Positions 24,154 to 32,212 of a stretch of 64,000 bases of DNA are shown piece after piece. Positions within the stretch are counted from its first letter, which is position 1. Each line of letters opens with the position of its first letter. The stretch covers positions 3,038,001-3,102,000 of the forward strand of contig OY782882.1 in NCBI GenBank assembly GCA_963678485.1, given 5' to 3'. Origin of the DNA: CALGYY01 sp963678485 (GTDB lineage Bacteria > Bacteroidota > Bacteroidia > Bacteroidales > CAIWKO01). The notes beneath the pieces were generated by a model, which was given only the letters and a program-made list of their open reading frames with translations, was not told the origin of the DNA and did no database searches. The position numbers and the translations under genes are program-made.

Positions 24154-25107
24154 ATGAGAAAGACTATCCTGATTGCACTAGTATGCCTCTGCCTACCATT
24201 ATTTTCTTTGGCAACTTCCTTATCTGATACGATTGAATATTCTGTTTCCGGAAAAATTACCTATAAATCCGGGACTGTTGTTAAGATACAAAACACCAGT
24301 GGTGACGAAATGCCTGTTATTGCTCAGGAAGGAGTGCTCTCAAAGAGTTTCGAAACAGAATTATTTGGCGGAAAAATGACCGGTTGGATGTCGATCGGAC
24401 GCATGAAGGTAACGGCCATTACTGCCGATATTATCACCTTCTCTCTTCTTAAAGAAATGAGTGTTATTACAGAAAACGGTGTTAAGAAAAACCAGTTCGA
24501 AATTGGCAAAGAAGTGAAGTTCGAATGGAAAATTGCGGTCAGTCCTGATGAAGCTGCATTTAAAAAAGGGGAAGACCTTGTAGGTACAAATATGGATGAA
24601 GCATTGGTGTATTATCGCCAGGCTGTCGCACTAAATCCTTCACATGCGGCTGCTTATAATATGATTGGTATGATATTAAATGAAAAGGAAATATATGATT
24701 CCTCATATTTTTGTTTTAAGAAAGCCGCAGACTTGGATCCAAAAAATGTCCAGTACGCAAAGAACGTAAGTATTGCAGCCTTCAAAGCCGGTTACGGTTC
24801 AGATTCTTACTCATATGCCGACAAAGCGGTTGCTATCGATGCTAAAGACGGCGAAGCCCGCTATTTGAGAGGGTTGATGAAATATATGGGCAATAAGGAA
24901 AGTTTGACCGAGGCAGACAAGCAAGCAATTATCGCCGATCTTGATATGGCGGTTCAGCTTACTGCCGATGACCCATTTTATTATTCGGAGAGAGCTTTTC
25001 TACGCAAAGAATTTGGTAATACCACCGGTGCCTGCGAAGATGCAAAGAAAGCAAAATCATTAGGTGCTGAGGATGGAGAGACGCTGATTCAAACCTATTG
25101 TCAATAA
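24154..25107 (+). CDS. Secreted TPR protein
   Basis: A 317-residue exported protein with a signal peptide in residues 1-20 (ending LFSLA). Residues ~25-125 are beta-rich and unassigned. From ~135 onward there are three to four tetratricopeptide-like repeats, seen in NMDEALVYYRQAVALNPSHA, SSYFCFKKAADLDPKNVQY, SYSYADKAVAIDAKDGEAR and a last unit ending ACEDAKKAKSLGA. It is probably a periplasmic scaffold. The partner is unknown. It lies 66 bases before the small barrel gene on the same strand. Confidence 0.75.
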   Translation: MRKTILIALVCLCLPLFSLATSLSDTIEYSVSGKITYKSGTVVKIQNTSGDEMPVIAQEGVLSKSFETELFGGKMTGWMSIGRMKVTAITADIITFSLLKEMSVITENGVKKNQFEIGKEVKFEWKIAVSPDEAAFKKGEDLVGTNMDEALVYYRQAVALNPSHAAAYNMIGMILNEKEIYDSSYFCFKKAADLDPKNVQYAKNVSIAAFKAGYGSDSYSYADKAVAIDAKDGEARYLRGLMKYMGNKESLTEADKQAIIADLDMAVQLTADDPFYYSERAFLRKEFGNTTGACEDAKKAKSLGAEDGETLIQTYCQ

Positions 25108-25173
25108 TCCTGTAGTCACCGATTTACTGCCTTTCTTTTTTTTATCTACCTTTACATAACAAATTCAATTGTT

Positions 25174-25779
25174 ATGAAGCGCATCGTTTTGTTTGTATTT
25201 CTGTTATTGAACCTGACCTTGCTGAATGCTCAGGAAAATAAAGTGTTCTATGGTGGTGCCTATGCAGGGCTTAGTGCAAGTCAGTTAAGTGGTGATCAAC
25301 TTTCCGGCTATAAGAAGGCAGGACTCTATGCAGGCGCATTTGTAAATATTCATGTTTCTGAAAAATCTGCAGTACAACTTGAAATTTCCTACATACAAAA
25401 GGGAAGTCGTTCAGTTTCAAAAAATCTTGGACTGATCTACGCAGTAAATCTTCAATACTTCGAAGTTCCTTTGCTCTATAAATGGCAGTTTCATAAACGA
25501 TTTGGATTTGAAGTCGGCCCTGCAACGGGTTTTCTGATTAAAACAAATAATGTGGAAAAGGACTATATGGGGTTATTGCCGAATCGACCTGATTTTAACC
25601 GAATCGATTTGAGTGCAATGGGAGGCTTTTCAATTGGCATCGTTGAGCATTTGAAATTGGATCTGAGATTTTCTCAATCAGTGTTACCTGTTCGTAAACA
25701 TTCCAGTGGTGCTGTGTATCGCCTGAATCGCGGTCAATACAACAGTGTTATTGGTTTTACTCTTGTATTAGAATACTAA
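25174..25779 (+). CDS. Small outer-membrane beta-barrel protein, PorT-like
   Basis: A 201-residue protein with a signal peptide in residues 1-19 (ending TLLNAQ). The body is a run of amphipathic strands with aromatic ends (GGAYAGLSASQLSG, AVQLEISYIQKGSR, LQYFEVPLLYKWQF, FGFEVGPATGFLI) and ends in a Tyr-terminated strand (VIGFTLVLEY). This is the pattern of the outer-membrane beta-barrel domain (OMP_b-brl_2) that is common in Bacteroidota. The exact function is unknown. The next gene, ubiX, starts 4 bases later, but a shared function is not expected. Confidence 0.75.
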   Translation: MKRIVLFVFLLLNLTLLNAQENKVFYGGAYAGLSASQLSGDQLSGYKKAGLYAGAFVNIHVSEKSAVQLEISYIQKGSRSVSKNLGLIYAVNLQYFEVPLLYKWQFHKRFGFEVGPATGFLIKTNNVEKDYMGLLPNRPDFNRIDLSAMGGFSIGIVEHLKLDLRFSQSVLPVRKHSSGAVYRLNRGQYNSVIGFTLVLEY

Positions 25780-25783
25780 ATTA

Positions 25784-26347
25784 ATGACAGGAAAAAGAAT
25801 TATTATCGGCATCACAGGCGCCAGCGGTGCGGTTTACGGACAAGCCCTGATGGCTCGGCTCGCACTACTCAATGATCAGCTTGATGAGGTGAGTGTAATC
25901 TTTTCCGATAATGGTCAGGATGTGTGGAAATATGAACTGGAGCGGGAAGTAGAAGTTCCCGCCGTAATTAACAGTTATTCGAATCATGATATGTTTGCTC
26001 CGCCTGCCTCTGGTTCCGCGGGTTACACACATATAATCATTTGTCCTTGCAGTATGGCAACCCTGGCCAGCATTGCGCATGGCATTTCAAACAGCTTATT
26101 GCTCAGGGCTGCCGATGTAATGCTTAAGGAACGTCGTAATCTCATTCTTGTGCCGCGCGAAATGCCGTACAGCCTAGTTCATATAAAAAATCTGGAATTA
26201 CTCACCCTTGCGGGAGCCATTATTTGTCCAGCGTCTCCTGCATTTTATGCACGGCCACAAACCTTGGAACAAGCCGTACAGACGGTGATTGACAAGATTA
26301 CCGATTTGCTCGGATTAGAAGATGAGCGCTATCGCTGGGGAAAGTAG
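25784..26347 (+). CDS. ubiX: UbiX family flavin prenyltransferase
   Basis: A 187-residue enzyme that prenylates FMN to make the cofactor of UbiD-type decarboxylases. It shows IIIGITGASGAVYG at the N-terminus (the FMN-binding GxSG region), IICPCSMATLASIAHG, and LILVPREMPYSLVHIKNL with the conserved Arg and Glu. In anaerobes it serves menaquinone or aromatic-acid decarboxylases. No ubiD is in this window. It converges with the response-regulator gene, 4 bases apart. Confidence 0.93.
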   Translation: MTGKRIIIGITGASGAVYGQALMARLALLNDQLDEVSVIFSDNGQDVWKYELEREVEVPAVINSYSNHDMFAPPASGSAGYTHIIICPCSMATLASIAHGISNSLLLRAADVMLKERRNLILVPREMPYSLVHIKNLELLTLAGAIICPASPAFYARPQTLEQAVQTVIDKITDLLGLEDERYRWGK

Positions 26348-26351
26348 CTGA

Positions 26352-27059
26352 TTACAAATATTCCAGTTTTCCCACCAGTTTGAATCCTATTCCATGCACA
26401 TTCAGTAATTCAACTTCAGGATCATCTTTTAGAAATTTACGCAGTTTTGTGATATATACATCCATGCTGCGTGCATTGAAATAGCTGTCATCGCGCCAGA
26501 TTTCCTTGAGTGCAATGCTGCGATCCAACACTTCATTAGCATTCTGACAAAGCAAGTTTAAAAGATCTGCTTCCTTTGCTGTTAGCTTTTGCTCAATTTC
26601 ATTAAATGTAAGTATCTGCCGTTGGTGATCGAAAAGGAAATTCCCAATACGATACAAACTGGTTTGGGGAACCGATTTCTCATTGCCCTGAGTGCGTCGC
26701 AATATCGCGTTAAGTCTCATAAGCAGCACTTCCATGCTGAAGGGCTTCGTAATATAATCGTCAGCACCAATCTGAAAACCTTTAAGGATATCATCCTGCA
26801 TCGATTTGGCCGTGAGGAAAAGGATAGGAATTTTCTTATTTGATTTTCTGATTTCCCTTGCTACCGTGAACCCATCTTTCAACGGCATCATTATGTCGAG
26901 AATAATAAAATCGTAGTTCTCTTTTGTAAACAAATCATAAGCCTCCTCTCCATTTACACAAAGTGTAGTAGGATAACCTTTAGCTTCCAGATATGTTTTT
27001 AAAATATCCCCAAGGTTCTTGTCGTCCTCCGCTAACAGGATTTTCAGATTTTTTTTCAT
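26352..27059 (-). CDS. rprY: OmpR-family response regulator, RprY-like
   Basis: A 235-residue regulator. The receiver domain (residues ~5-120) has the acidic pair E11/D12, phospho-acceptor Asp55 in FIILDIMMP, Thr in LFLTAKS and Lys in YITKPFS. The C-terminal winged-helix domain (~130-232) includes RQILTFNEIEQKLTAKEADLL and DVYITKLRKFLKDDP. The sequence resembles RprY of Bacteroides. The gene follows its kinase by 11 bases and is expressed from the promoter upstream of the kinase. OmpR-type regulators bind direct repeats about 10-11 bp apart, which fits the GTTAA array at 28749-28783. Confidence 0.88.
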   Translation of the reverse strand: MKKNLKILLAEDDKNLGDILKTYLEAKGYPTTLCVNGEEAYDLFTKENYDFIILDIMMPLKDGFTVAREIRKSNKKIPILFLTAKSMQDDILKGFQIGADDYITKPFSMEVLLMRLNAILRRTQGNEKSVPQTSLYRIGNFLFDHQRQILTFNEIEQKLTAKEADLLNLLCQNANEVLDRSIALKEIWRDDSYFNARSMDVYITKLRKFLKDDPEVELLNVHGIGFKLVGKLEYL

Positions 27060-27070
27060 TGTTTCGTCGT

Positions 27071-28708
27071 TTATTGTTCAAAGGGTAAGAAGATCTTAAT
27101 TCGGGTTCCTTTTTTTAATTCGCTTTCGATGCCTACCTGACCGCCATGTTCCTCCACTATTGTTTTCACATAATGGAGTCCAAGGCCAAATCCTTTGACA
27201 TCATGTATGTTCCCGGTATTGACCCGATATAGTTTTTCAAAAACTTTTTTCATGTTCGCTTTGCTGATTCCAATGCCCTGGTCTTCAATCGTAATCTGGA
27301 TTCCATTGCCACTGTTCTTCGTTTTTACTTTAATGATAGGCCGTTGAGGTGAGTACTTATTGGCATTGTCGATAATGTTAGTTATCACATTCACAAGTAA
27401 GGATTTGTCAGCACGGATATAATAATCGTCTGCCTCAAATTCTTTGATGATCTCACCCTGACGGGCATGGATCTGTATTCTCATATTTTTGATGACCTCG
27501 TTCAGCAATTTGTGGACGTCAGTCAGTTCATAATTCAATCGCAATTGTCCCTTATCAAGAATGGCTGTTTGCAGAATTTTTTCAGCCATATGTCCTAACC
27601 TTTTATTCTCTTCATTAATAATGTTTATATAATTATTTCTGACACATTCTTCGGATTTTACTTCCTTATCGGTGAGAGCTTCACACGCCAGCGCTATTGT
27701 AGATACAGGCGTCTTAAACTCATGAGTCATATTATTAATGAAATCATTTTTAATGTCGGAAAGGCGTTTTTGCTTTATTATCGTTAATACCGTGTAATAA
27801 AAAATTCCACCCATCACCAATAGCAATACAAACGAAACTACCAGCACCCAAGCCATTTGCGACATCATATAACTTTCCTGATCAGGGAAATAAATCATCA
27901 GATATTCAGGTGTCATGAATAAATCACGCGGAAATAGATTAAAGGCAAAGCCTTGTTCAAGTAATTCCTTATGATACTTTCCGGTTTTCTCACTTACCAT
28001 TACGTTTCGCACAGGGCTGTATACCCCAAATTCGTATGAGGTACGTATCCCATTATCCCTCAATTCAGCGGAGATCATCGAATCAAGTGCTATAAAATTC
28101 AAGCGGTTTTCGATGGCATCGTAATGTTTCAGATTGAACATGTCCTCAAAAACATCGTTTACCAGACTCGTTTTATCAAGGTATTTATTGATATTGTTTT
28201 CTATTGTTTCGAAGCTCTTGTTGGAGTTACTATCAGGAGTAAAGGTAAAGCCCGGACTTTCCGAAAAAATCTGCCAATGGCCGTTGGGATCGCCCTTTTT
28301 AGTAATCGTGACCACACTAGTGTCGAAGGTTTTAATAATCTCACCGGTATGTTCCTGTAAAACCACCACATTAATCTTTTCGCTCGTGATGTTGTAAATC
28401 TTTTGTGATGGATTGCTGTCGGGCGGTTGCACCTGAATCTCGCGGTTAAACTCACGATTGATAGAATCGATCAGGTTGAACAACTTCGTCCCTTGCTTGT
28501 TGTGATACATCTTTTGCCGTATCCTATTGGCCACTTCCATTTTTTCCAATTTGTAAATAACATCGGAAATGGCTTTGTTGACACCACGGTCAAAATTTGC
28601 TTCCTTCAGGGCAATGGCATTTTCAATCCAGTAACCCTGCAATACCATGAAGCCTGCAAGTGAACAGGCCATGAATATTATAACAACGATTAGGCTTCTT
28701 TTTTTCAC
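27071..28708 (-). CDS. rprX: Sensor histidine kinase, RprX-like
   Basis: A 545-residue membrane sensor with TM1 at residues ~5-26, a periplasmic sensor region of ~255 residues and TM2 at ~285-309. The HisKA domain has phospho-acceptor His329 in NNMTHEFKTPVS. The HATPase domain has IIDNANKYS (N box), DQGIGISK (G1) and KGFGLGLHYV (G2). The start codon is GTG at 28708, only four bases after a TAACTTTG box, so its mRNA may be leaderless. It forms an operon with the regulator. The stimulus is unknown. RprX/RprY has been tied to stress responses in related species. Confidence 0.88.
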   Translation of the reverse strand: MKKRSLIVVIIFMACSLAGFMVLQGYWIENAIALKEANFDRGVNKAISDVIYKLEKMEVANRIRQKMYHNKQGTKLFNLIDSINREFNREIQVQPPDSNPSQKIYNITSEKINVVVLQEHTGEIIKTFDTSVVTITKKGDPNGHWQIFSESPGFTFTPDSNSNKSFETIENNINKYLDKTSLVNDVFEDMFNLKHYDAIENRLNFIALDSMISAELRDNGIRTSYEFGVYSPVRNVMVSEKTGKYHKELLEQGFAFNLFPRDLFMTPEYLMIYFPDQESYMMSQMAWVLVVSFVLLLVMGGIFYYTVLTIIKQKRLSDIKNDFINNMTHEFKTPVSTIALACEALTDKEVKSEECVRNNYINIINEENKRLGHMAEKILQTAILDKGQLRLNYELTDVHKLLNEVIKNMRIQIHARQGEIIKEFEADDYYIRADKSLLVNVITNIIDNANKYSPQRPIIKVKTKNSGNGIQITIEDQGIGISKANMKKVFEKLYRVNTGNIHDVKGFGLGLHYVKTIVEEHGGQVGIESELKKGTRIKIFLPFEQ

Positions 28709-28712
28709 GAAT

Positions 28713-28720
28713 CAAAGTTA
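28713..28720 (-). promoter_or_regulatory. -7 box of the two-component operon
   Basis: TAACTTTG on the minus strand, an exact TAnnTTTG match, is followed by four bases and then GTG. No TTG lies 17-23 bases upstream, as expected for a promoter that needs an activator. Confidence 0.55.
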
Positions 28721-28748
28721 GTGTGTGTAGTGCTGAATAGACGGGGGT

Positions 28749-28783
28749 TTAACAATTATTAACACTTCTTAACGATTCTTAAC
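28749..28783. repeat. Four direct TTAAC boxes with exact 10-bp period
   Basis: TTAAC begins at 28749, 28759, 28769 and 28779, each separated by five bases. On the minus strand this reads GTTAA-N5-GTTAA-N5-GTTAA-N5-GTTAA. Half-sites of this size and helical spacing are how PhoP- and OmpR-type dimers bind DNA, and the array directly precedes a gene pair encoding such a regulator. Confidence 0.6.
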
Positions 28784-28806
28784 ATGCCTGAGAATTAAAG
28801 CCATAC

Positions 28807-28926
28807 TATCTTTGAGGCTGTCAATAAATCGAATTTTCTTTTGTCTGGTTTTTAAAAAATATATTAAATTTTGGTTATTAATTTCTGGTGCGAACCGGCA
28901 ATCGTTAAGGTTGCCGGTTTTTTTTG
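28807..28926 (+). ncRNA. Candidate small RNA with its own -7 box and terminator
   Basis: TATCTTTG at 28807-28814 would start a transcript near 28819. AACCGGCAA (28893-28901) and TTGCCGGTT (28911-28919) followed by T7 would end it near 28926, giving about 105 nt. No ORF with a ribosome binding site is visible inside, and no plus-strand gene upstream needs this terminator. The alternative is a leader or attenuator of pgi, but pgi has its own promoter-like sequence 120 bases further on. I do not recognise a known RNA family. Confidence 0.45.
28893..28926 (+). terminator. Orphan intrinsic terminator
   Basis: A 9-bp perfect GC-rich stem with a 9-base loop and a T-run on the plus side. There is no A-run on the left, so it works only for plus-strand transcripts. 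The nearest upstream plus-strand gene is ubiX, 2.5 kb away behind two minus-strand genes. Confidence 0.8.
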
Positions 28927-29060
28927 TCTTCAGACGTGATAACCAAAGGTGCAGTTAATCATCAAACTCGTAACACTTGCAACTAAGTTGATATCAAAGA
29001 TACGAATTTTTCCCAATCCTTCTGGTCTGAAGCTTTTGATCATTTTTCTACATTTTAGAC

Positions 29061-29092
29061 TTGCGACTGCTCATTTGTTTTTTGTACTTTTA
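29061..29092 (+). promoter_or_regulatory. Probable pgi promoter
   Basis: TTG at 29061-29063, a 21-base spacer and TACTTTTA at 29085-29092 (one mismatch to TAnnTTTG). The leader to ATG 29144 would be about 47 bases. Confidence 0.45.
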
Positions 29093-29143
29093 CTTAATTG
29101 AAGCTAACGAACCACACATGGGATTCGTATAAAATTAACTGAT

Positions 29144-30451
29144 ATGGAAATTACTATTGACCTTAAAGGACTACAACCATTAATTGCAAACGAAGAGATC
29201 AGTCGTTTAGAACTCGCGGCAGAAGCGGCATACAAGACACTCATCAATAAATCTGGAAAAGGAAATGAATTTTTGGGATGGGTGGATTTACCATCTTCTA
29301 CCTCAGCCGCTCTTGTGTCGAAGTTGATGCTGGTTGCAAAGCAACTTGCACAGATTTCTGAAGTCTGCGTCGTTACTGGTATCGGCGGTTCTTACCTTGG
29401 AGCACGTGCCGTAATCGAAGCGCTGCAGCATAGCTTTGCATCACTGTTACCAGCGAAAGGACAGCCAATCATAATTTATGCTGGCCATCAGTTGAGTGCA
29501 GATTATATGTCCGACCTGAATGATTTGCTGGAACAAAAGGATTACTCACTGATTATTATTTCTAAATCAGGGACCACCACTGAACCTGCTGTAGCCTTTA
29601 GAATGCTTAAATCGCATCTTGAAAAAAAATACGGGAAAGCAGGAGCACAACAACGTATTATCGCTATTACAGATAAATCTAAAGGCGTATTAAAACAGCT
29701 GGCTGATCGTGAAGGCTATGAACAATTTGTGGTTCCCGATGATGTAGGCGGCCGCTTTAGTGTATTAACGCCCGTTGGACTGCTTCCCATTGCTGCAGCT
29801 GGTTTTGATATTACTGCCTTGTTACAGGGAGCGCGCGACATGCAGCAAGAGCTTACGTCGAAGGCATCTGCAACCAGCAATATTGCACTGCAGTATGCAT
29901 GTGCCCGCAATGCCTGTTACCAAAAGGGATATTTTAATGAGATTCTTGTTAACTATGAGCCGCGACTGCTTTATCTCACCGAATGGTGGAAACAACTTTA
30001 TGGAGAAAGCGAAGGTAAAGAAGGTAAAGGAATATTTCCTGCTGGAGTAAGCTTCACTACCGATCTGCATTCCATGGGACAGTACATTCAGGATGGCGAG
30101 CGCAAACTTTTCGAAACAGTACTTTCAGTGACTGATTCAAATCGTCAGCTATTTGTTCCAAACGATACTGAAAATGCCGACGGATTGAATTTTATTGCAG
30201 GAAAGAGTCTTAACGAAGTTAACCATAAAGCTGAGCTTGGCACTTTCATGGCTCATCGCGATGGAGGCGTGCCTGTGATGCGTATCGTAATCAGTAAGAT
30301 TAATGAGTACTCGCTGGGGCAACTCCTTTATTTTTTCGAGTTTGCCTGCGCCATCAGTGGTTATATGCTAGGTGTAAATCCCTTTGATCAGCCGGGTGTG
30401 GAAGCATACAAAAATAATATGTTTGCCCTGCTGGGGAAGCCAGGTTTCTGA
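29144..30451 (+). CDS. pgi: Glucose-6-phosphate isomerase
   Basis: A 435-residue glycolytic and gluconeogenic enzyme that interconverts glucose-6-phosphate and fructose-6-phosphate. VVTGIGGSYLGARAVIEAL and IIISKSGTTTEPAVAFR bind the sugar phosphate. GKGIFPAGVSFTTDLHSMGQ contains a PGI signature, and the C-terminal GVEAYKNNMFALLGKPGF carries the catalytic Lys. Length fits the shorter Bacillus-type enzymes. It is monocistronic, with a terminator directly downstream. Confidence 0.97.
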   Translation: MEITIDLKGLQPLIANEEISRLELAAEAAYKTLINKSGKGNEFLGWVDLPSSTSAALVSKLMLVAKQLAQISEVCVVTGIGGSYLGARAVIEALQHSFASLLPAKGQPIIIYAGHQLSADYMSDLNDLLEQKDYSLIIISKSGTTTEPAVAFRMLKSHLEKKYGKAGAQQRIIAITDKSKGVLKQLADREGYEQFVVPDDVGGRFSVLTPVGLLPIAAAGFDITALLQGARDMQQELTSKASATSNIALQYACARNACYQKGYFNEILVNYEPRLLYLTEWWKQLYGESEGKEGKGIFPAGVSFTTDLHSMGQYIQDGERKLFETVLSVTDSNRQLFVPNDTENADGLNFIAGKSLNEVNHKAELGTFMAHRDGGVPVMRIVISKINEYSLGQLLYFFEFACAISGYMLGVNPFDQPGVEAYKNNMFALLGKPGF

Positions 30452-30495
30452 CATTAGCGTTTGTATTTGTAATTTGAAATGCGTTACTGAAATGA

Positions 30496-30532
30496 TAAAA
30501 AAAATGACGACCATCGGTCGCCATTTTTTTTT
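30496..30532. terminator. Bidirectional terminator between pgi and the sodium-pump operon
   Basis: AAAATGACGACC (30501-30512) pairs with GGTCGCCATTTT (30516-30527) with one mismatch. An A-run on the left and a T-run on the right serve the two convergent transcripts. Confidence 0.75.
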
Positions 30533-30570
30533 ATTCCTGAAAAGACAAGAACGTTATCGATTAATTTTCA

Positions 30571-31734
30571 TTAATACAAAAATGTCAGCAAAATACCAGC
30601 TGCAACAGCACTTCCAATTAAACCAGCAATATTAGGTCCCATTGCATGCATGAGCAGGTGATTCGTTTTGTCGTATTCTAGTCCGAGCATTTGTGATATC
30701 CTTGGACTTTCTGGAATTGATGCCAATCCTGAGTTTCCAATTAAAGGATTAATCTTATTTTCTTTTGAAAGAAAAATATTGATCACTTTAACAATGAGAA
30801 TTCCTCCGATAGTAGCGACGATAAACGCAACAAGTCCTAATCCGAATATCTCCAGCGATTTCAGGGTTAAGAACGATTTTGCCTGTGAAGAAACCCCAAC
30901 AGTTAACCCAATTAAAATAGTGACGATGTCAATCAGCGGTCCTTTAATGGTTTCTGCAAGACGCTTTGTGACGGTGCTTTCTTTTAACAGGTTTCCAAAG
31001 AATAACATTCCCAATAGCGGGAGTGCGGCTGGTACAATGAAACCAGTAAGCAAAAGTCCGATTAACGGAAACAATATCTTCTCTGTCTTACTGATAACCC
31101 TAAGAGGTTTCATACGGATAATACGTTCCTTTTTTGTTGTGAATACACGCATCACCGGTGGTTGAATTACTGGGACCAAAATCATATAAATGTAGGCAGA
31201 GAGCGCAATTACACCAAGAAATTCAGGAGCCAGCTTTGAAGCTAAGAAAATTGAGGTTGGCCCGTCGGCACCACCAATCATTCCAATTGCACCGGCCTGT
31301 GAAGCATCAAAGCCAAAATATAAAGCAGCCATGTATGCTCCGAAAATCCCTAATTGTGTAGCGGCACCAATCAATATCAATTTAGGATTGGAAATCAACG
31401 ACGAAAAATCGGTCATCGCTCCAATACATAAAAAGATGAGCGGTGGGTAGATTCCCTGAATTAGTCCGGCATTTAAGAAGTTCAAAATACTGCCCGTCTC
31501 ATTAACACCAATACTAAATCCAAGAGAGAAAGGAATATTCCCGATGAGAATCCCAAATCCAATGGGGATTAACAGTAAGGGCTGATATTCCTTGATGATT
31601 GCCAGCGCAATGAAACCAAGACCAATCAATATCATTATGATATGACCAATCGTAAAATTTGCAAAGGCTGTATATTGAAAGAATTGACTGAGGTTTTCCC
31701 CAACCAATTGAAAGACATTTCCTGTATTATCCAT
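30571..31734 (-). CDS. Sodium-translocating decarboxylase beta subunit (OadB/MmdB type)
   Basis: A 387-residue polytopic inner-membrane subunit that couples decarboxylation of carboxybiotin to Na+ export. It has about ten hydrophobic segments. The family hallmarks GAIGMIGGADGPTSIFLASK (which includes a Na+-site Asp), YPPLIFLCIGAMTDFSSLI and GLIGSAVAAGILL at the C-terminus are all present. It is the last gene of the operon, 30 bases after the biotin carrier. With the carboxyltransferase and epimerase upstream, the substrate is most likely methylmalonyl-CoA. That is an inference from context. Confidence 0.93.
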   Translation of the reverse strand: MDNTGNVFQLVGENLSQFFQYTAFANFTIGHIIMILIGLGFIALAIIKEYQPLLLIPIGFGILIGNIPFSLGFSIGVNETGSILNFLNAGLIQGIYPPLIFLCIGAMTDFSSLISNPKLILIGAATQLGIFGAYMAALYFGFDASQAGAIGMIGGADGPTSIFLASKLAPEFLGVIALSAYIYMILVPVIQPPVMRVFTTKKERIIRMKPLRVISKTEKILFPLIGLLLTGFIVPAALPLLGMLFFGNLLKESTVTKRLAETIKGPLIDIVTILIGLTVGVSSQAKSFLTLKSLEIFGLGLVAFIVATIGGILIVKVINIFLSKENKINPLIGNSGLASIPESPRISQMLGLEYDKTNHLLMHAMGPNIAGLIGSAVAAGILLTFLY

Positions 31735-31764
31735 ATTCTTACTTTTTTTCTGTCATCAACAGAT

Positions 31765-32205
31765 TTATCCAATGACGATCAATACATCCCCTTCCATAAC
31801 AGAATCACCTTTGGCCACCTTGATCTCTTTAACGGTTCCTTCTTTGTCAGCATCAATATTGTTTTCCATCTTCATGGCTTCAAGTGTAACCACTTTCTGT
31901 CCCATTTTAACGGAATCACCAATTTTTACATGCAAACTTAAAATGACCCCTGGCAGTGGAGCTTTAATGGTGCCGCCGCCTTTTGGGCCAGCCGGACTGC
32001 TTGTCTTTGCAGTGGCAGGGCTGGAATCGGTTGATGGAACCATAGGGCCACGAACCAGTTTCGGAGTTTTAACAGGTTGTAAGGTTTTATCAACCTCAAC
32101 TTCATACACCTGACCGTTGACTTCGATAGTGGCAATGTTGTCCTCTATTTGTTGAATGTCTACTTCGTATTGATTTCCAAGTATGCTGAATTTAAATCTT
32201 TTCAT
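31765..32205 (-). CDS. Biotin carboxyl carrier subunit of the decarboxylase
   Basis: A 146-residue biotinyl-domain protein. The biotin attachment site is Lys112 in EAMKMENN. The domain spans residues ~75-146 (GTIKAPLPGVILSLHVKIGD), preceded by a Pro/Ala/Ser-rich flexible linker (~45-77) and a small N-terminal beta domain. It carries CO2 from the carboxyltransferase to the membrane subunit, corresponding to MmdC or the OadA C-terminus. It lies 7 bases after the OadG-like gene. Confidence 0.94.
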   Translation of the reverse strand: MKRFKFSILGNQYEVDIQQIEDNIATIEVNGQVYEVEVDKTLQPVKTPKLVRGPMVPSTDSSPATAKTSSPAGPKGGGTIKAPLPGVILSLHVKIGDSVKMGQKVVTLEAMKMENNIDADKEGTVKEIKVAKGDSVMEGDVLIVIG

Positions 32206-32212
32206 TTCCTGA

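Larger units (their letters stand above)
28709..29143. other. 435-bp regulatory region: GTTAA array, divergent promoters, orphan terminator, pgi promoter
   Basis: No protein-coding ORF. In order it contains the minus-strand -7 box of the kinase gene (28713-28720), four 10-bp-spaced TTAAC boxes (28749-28783), a plus-strand TATCTTTG (28807-28814), a terminator with no upstream gene (28893-28926), and a promoter-like TACTTTTA before pgi (29085-29092). The density of signals is far above that of the other gaps in this window. Confidence 0.65.

Noticed and set aside
30668..31165. 165-codon antisense frame inside the OadB-like gene
   Set aside because: Shadow of a polytopic membrane protein, with no promoter or ribosome binding site.
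31772..32113. 113-codon antisense frame inside the biotin carrier gene
   Set aside because: Shadow frame. The sense strand shows an unmistakable biotinyl domain.
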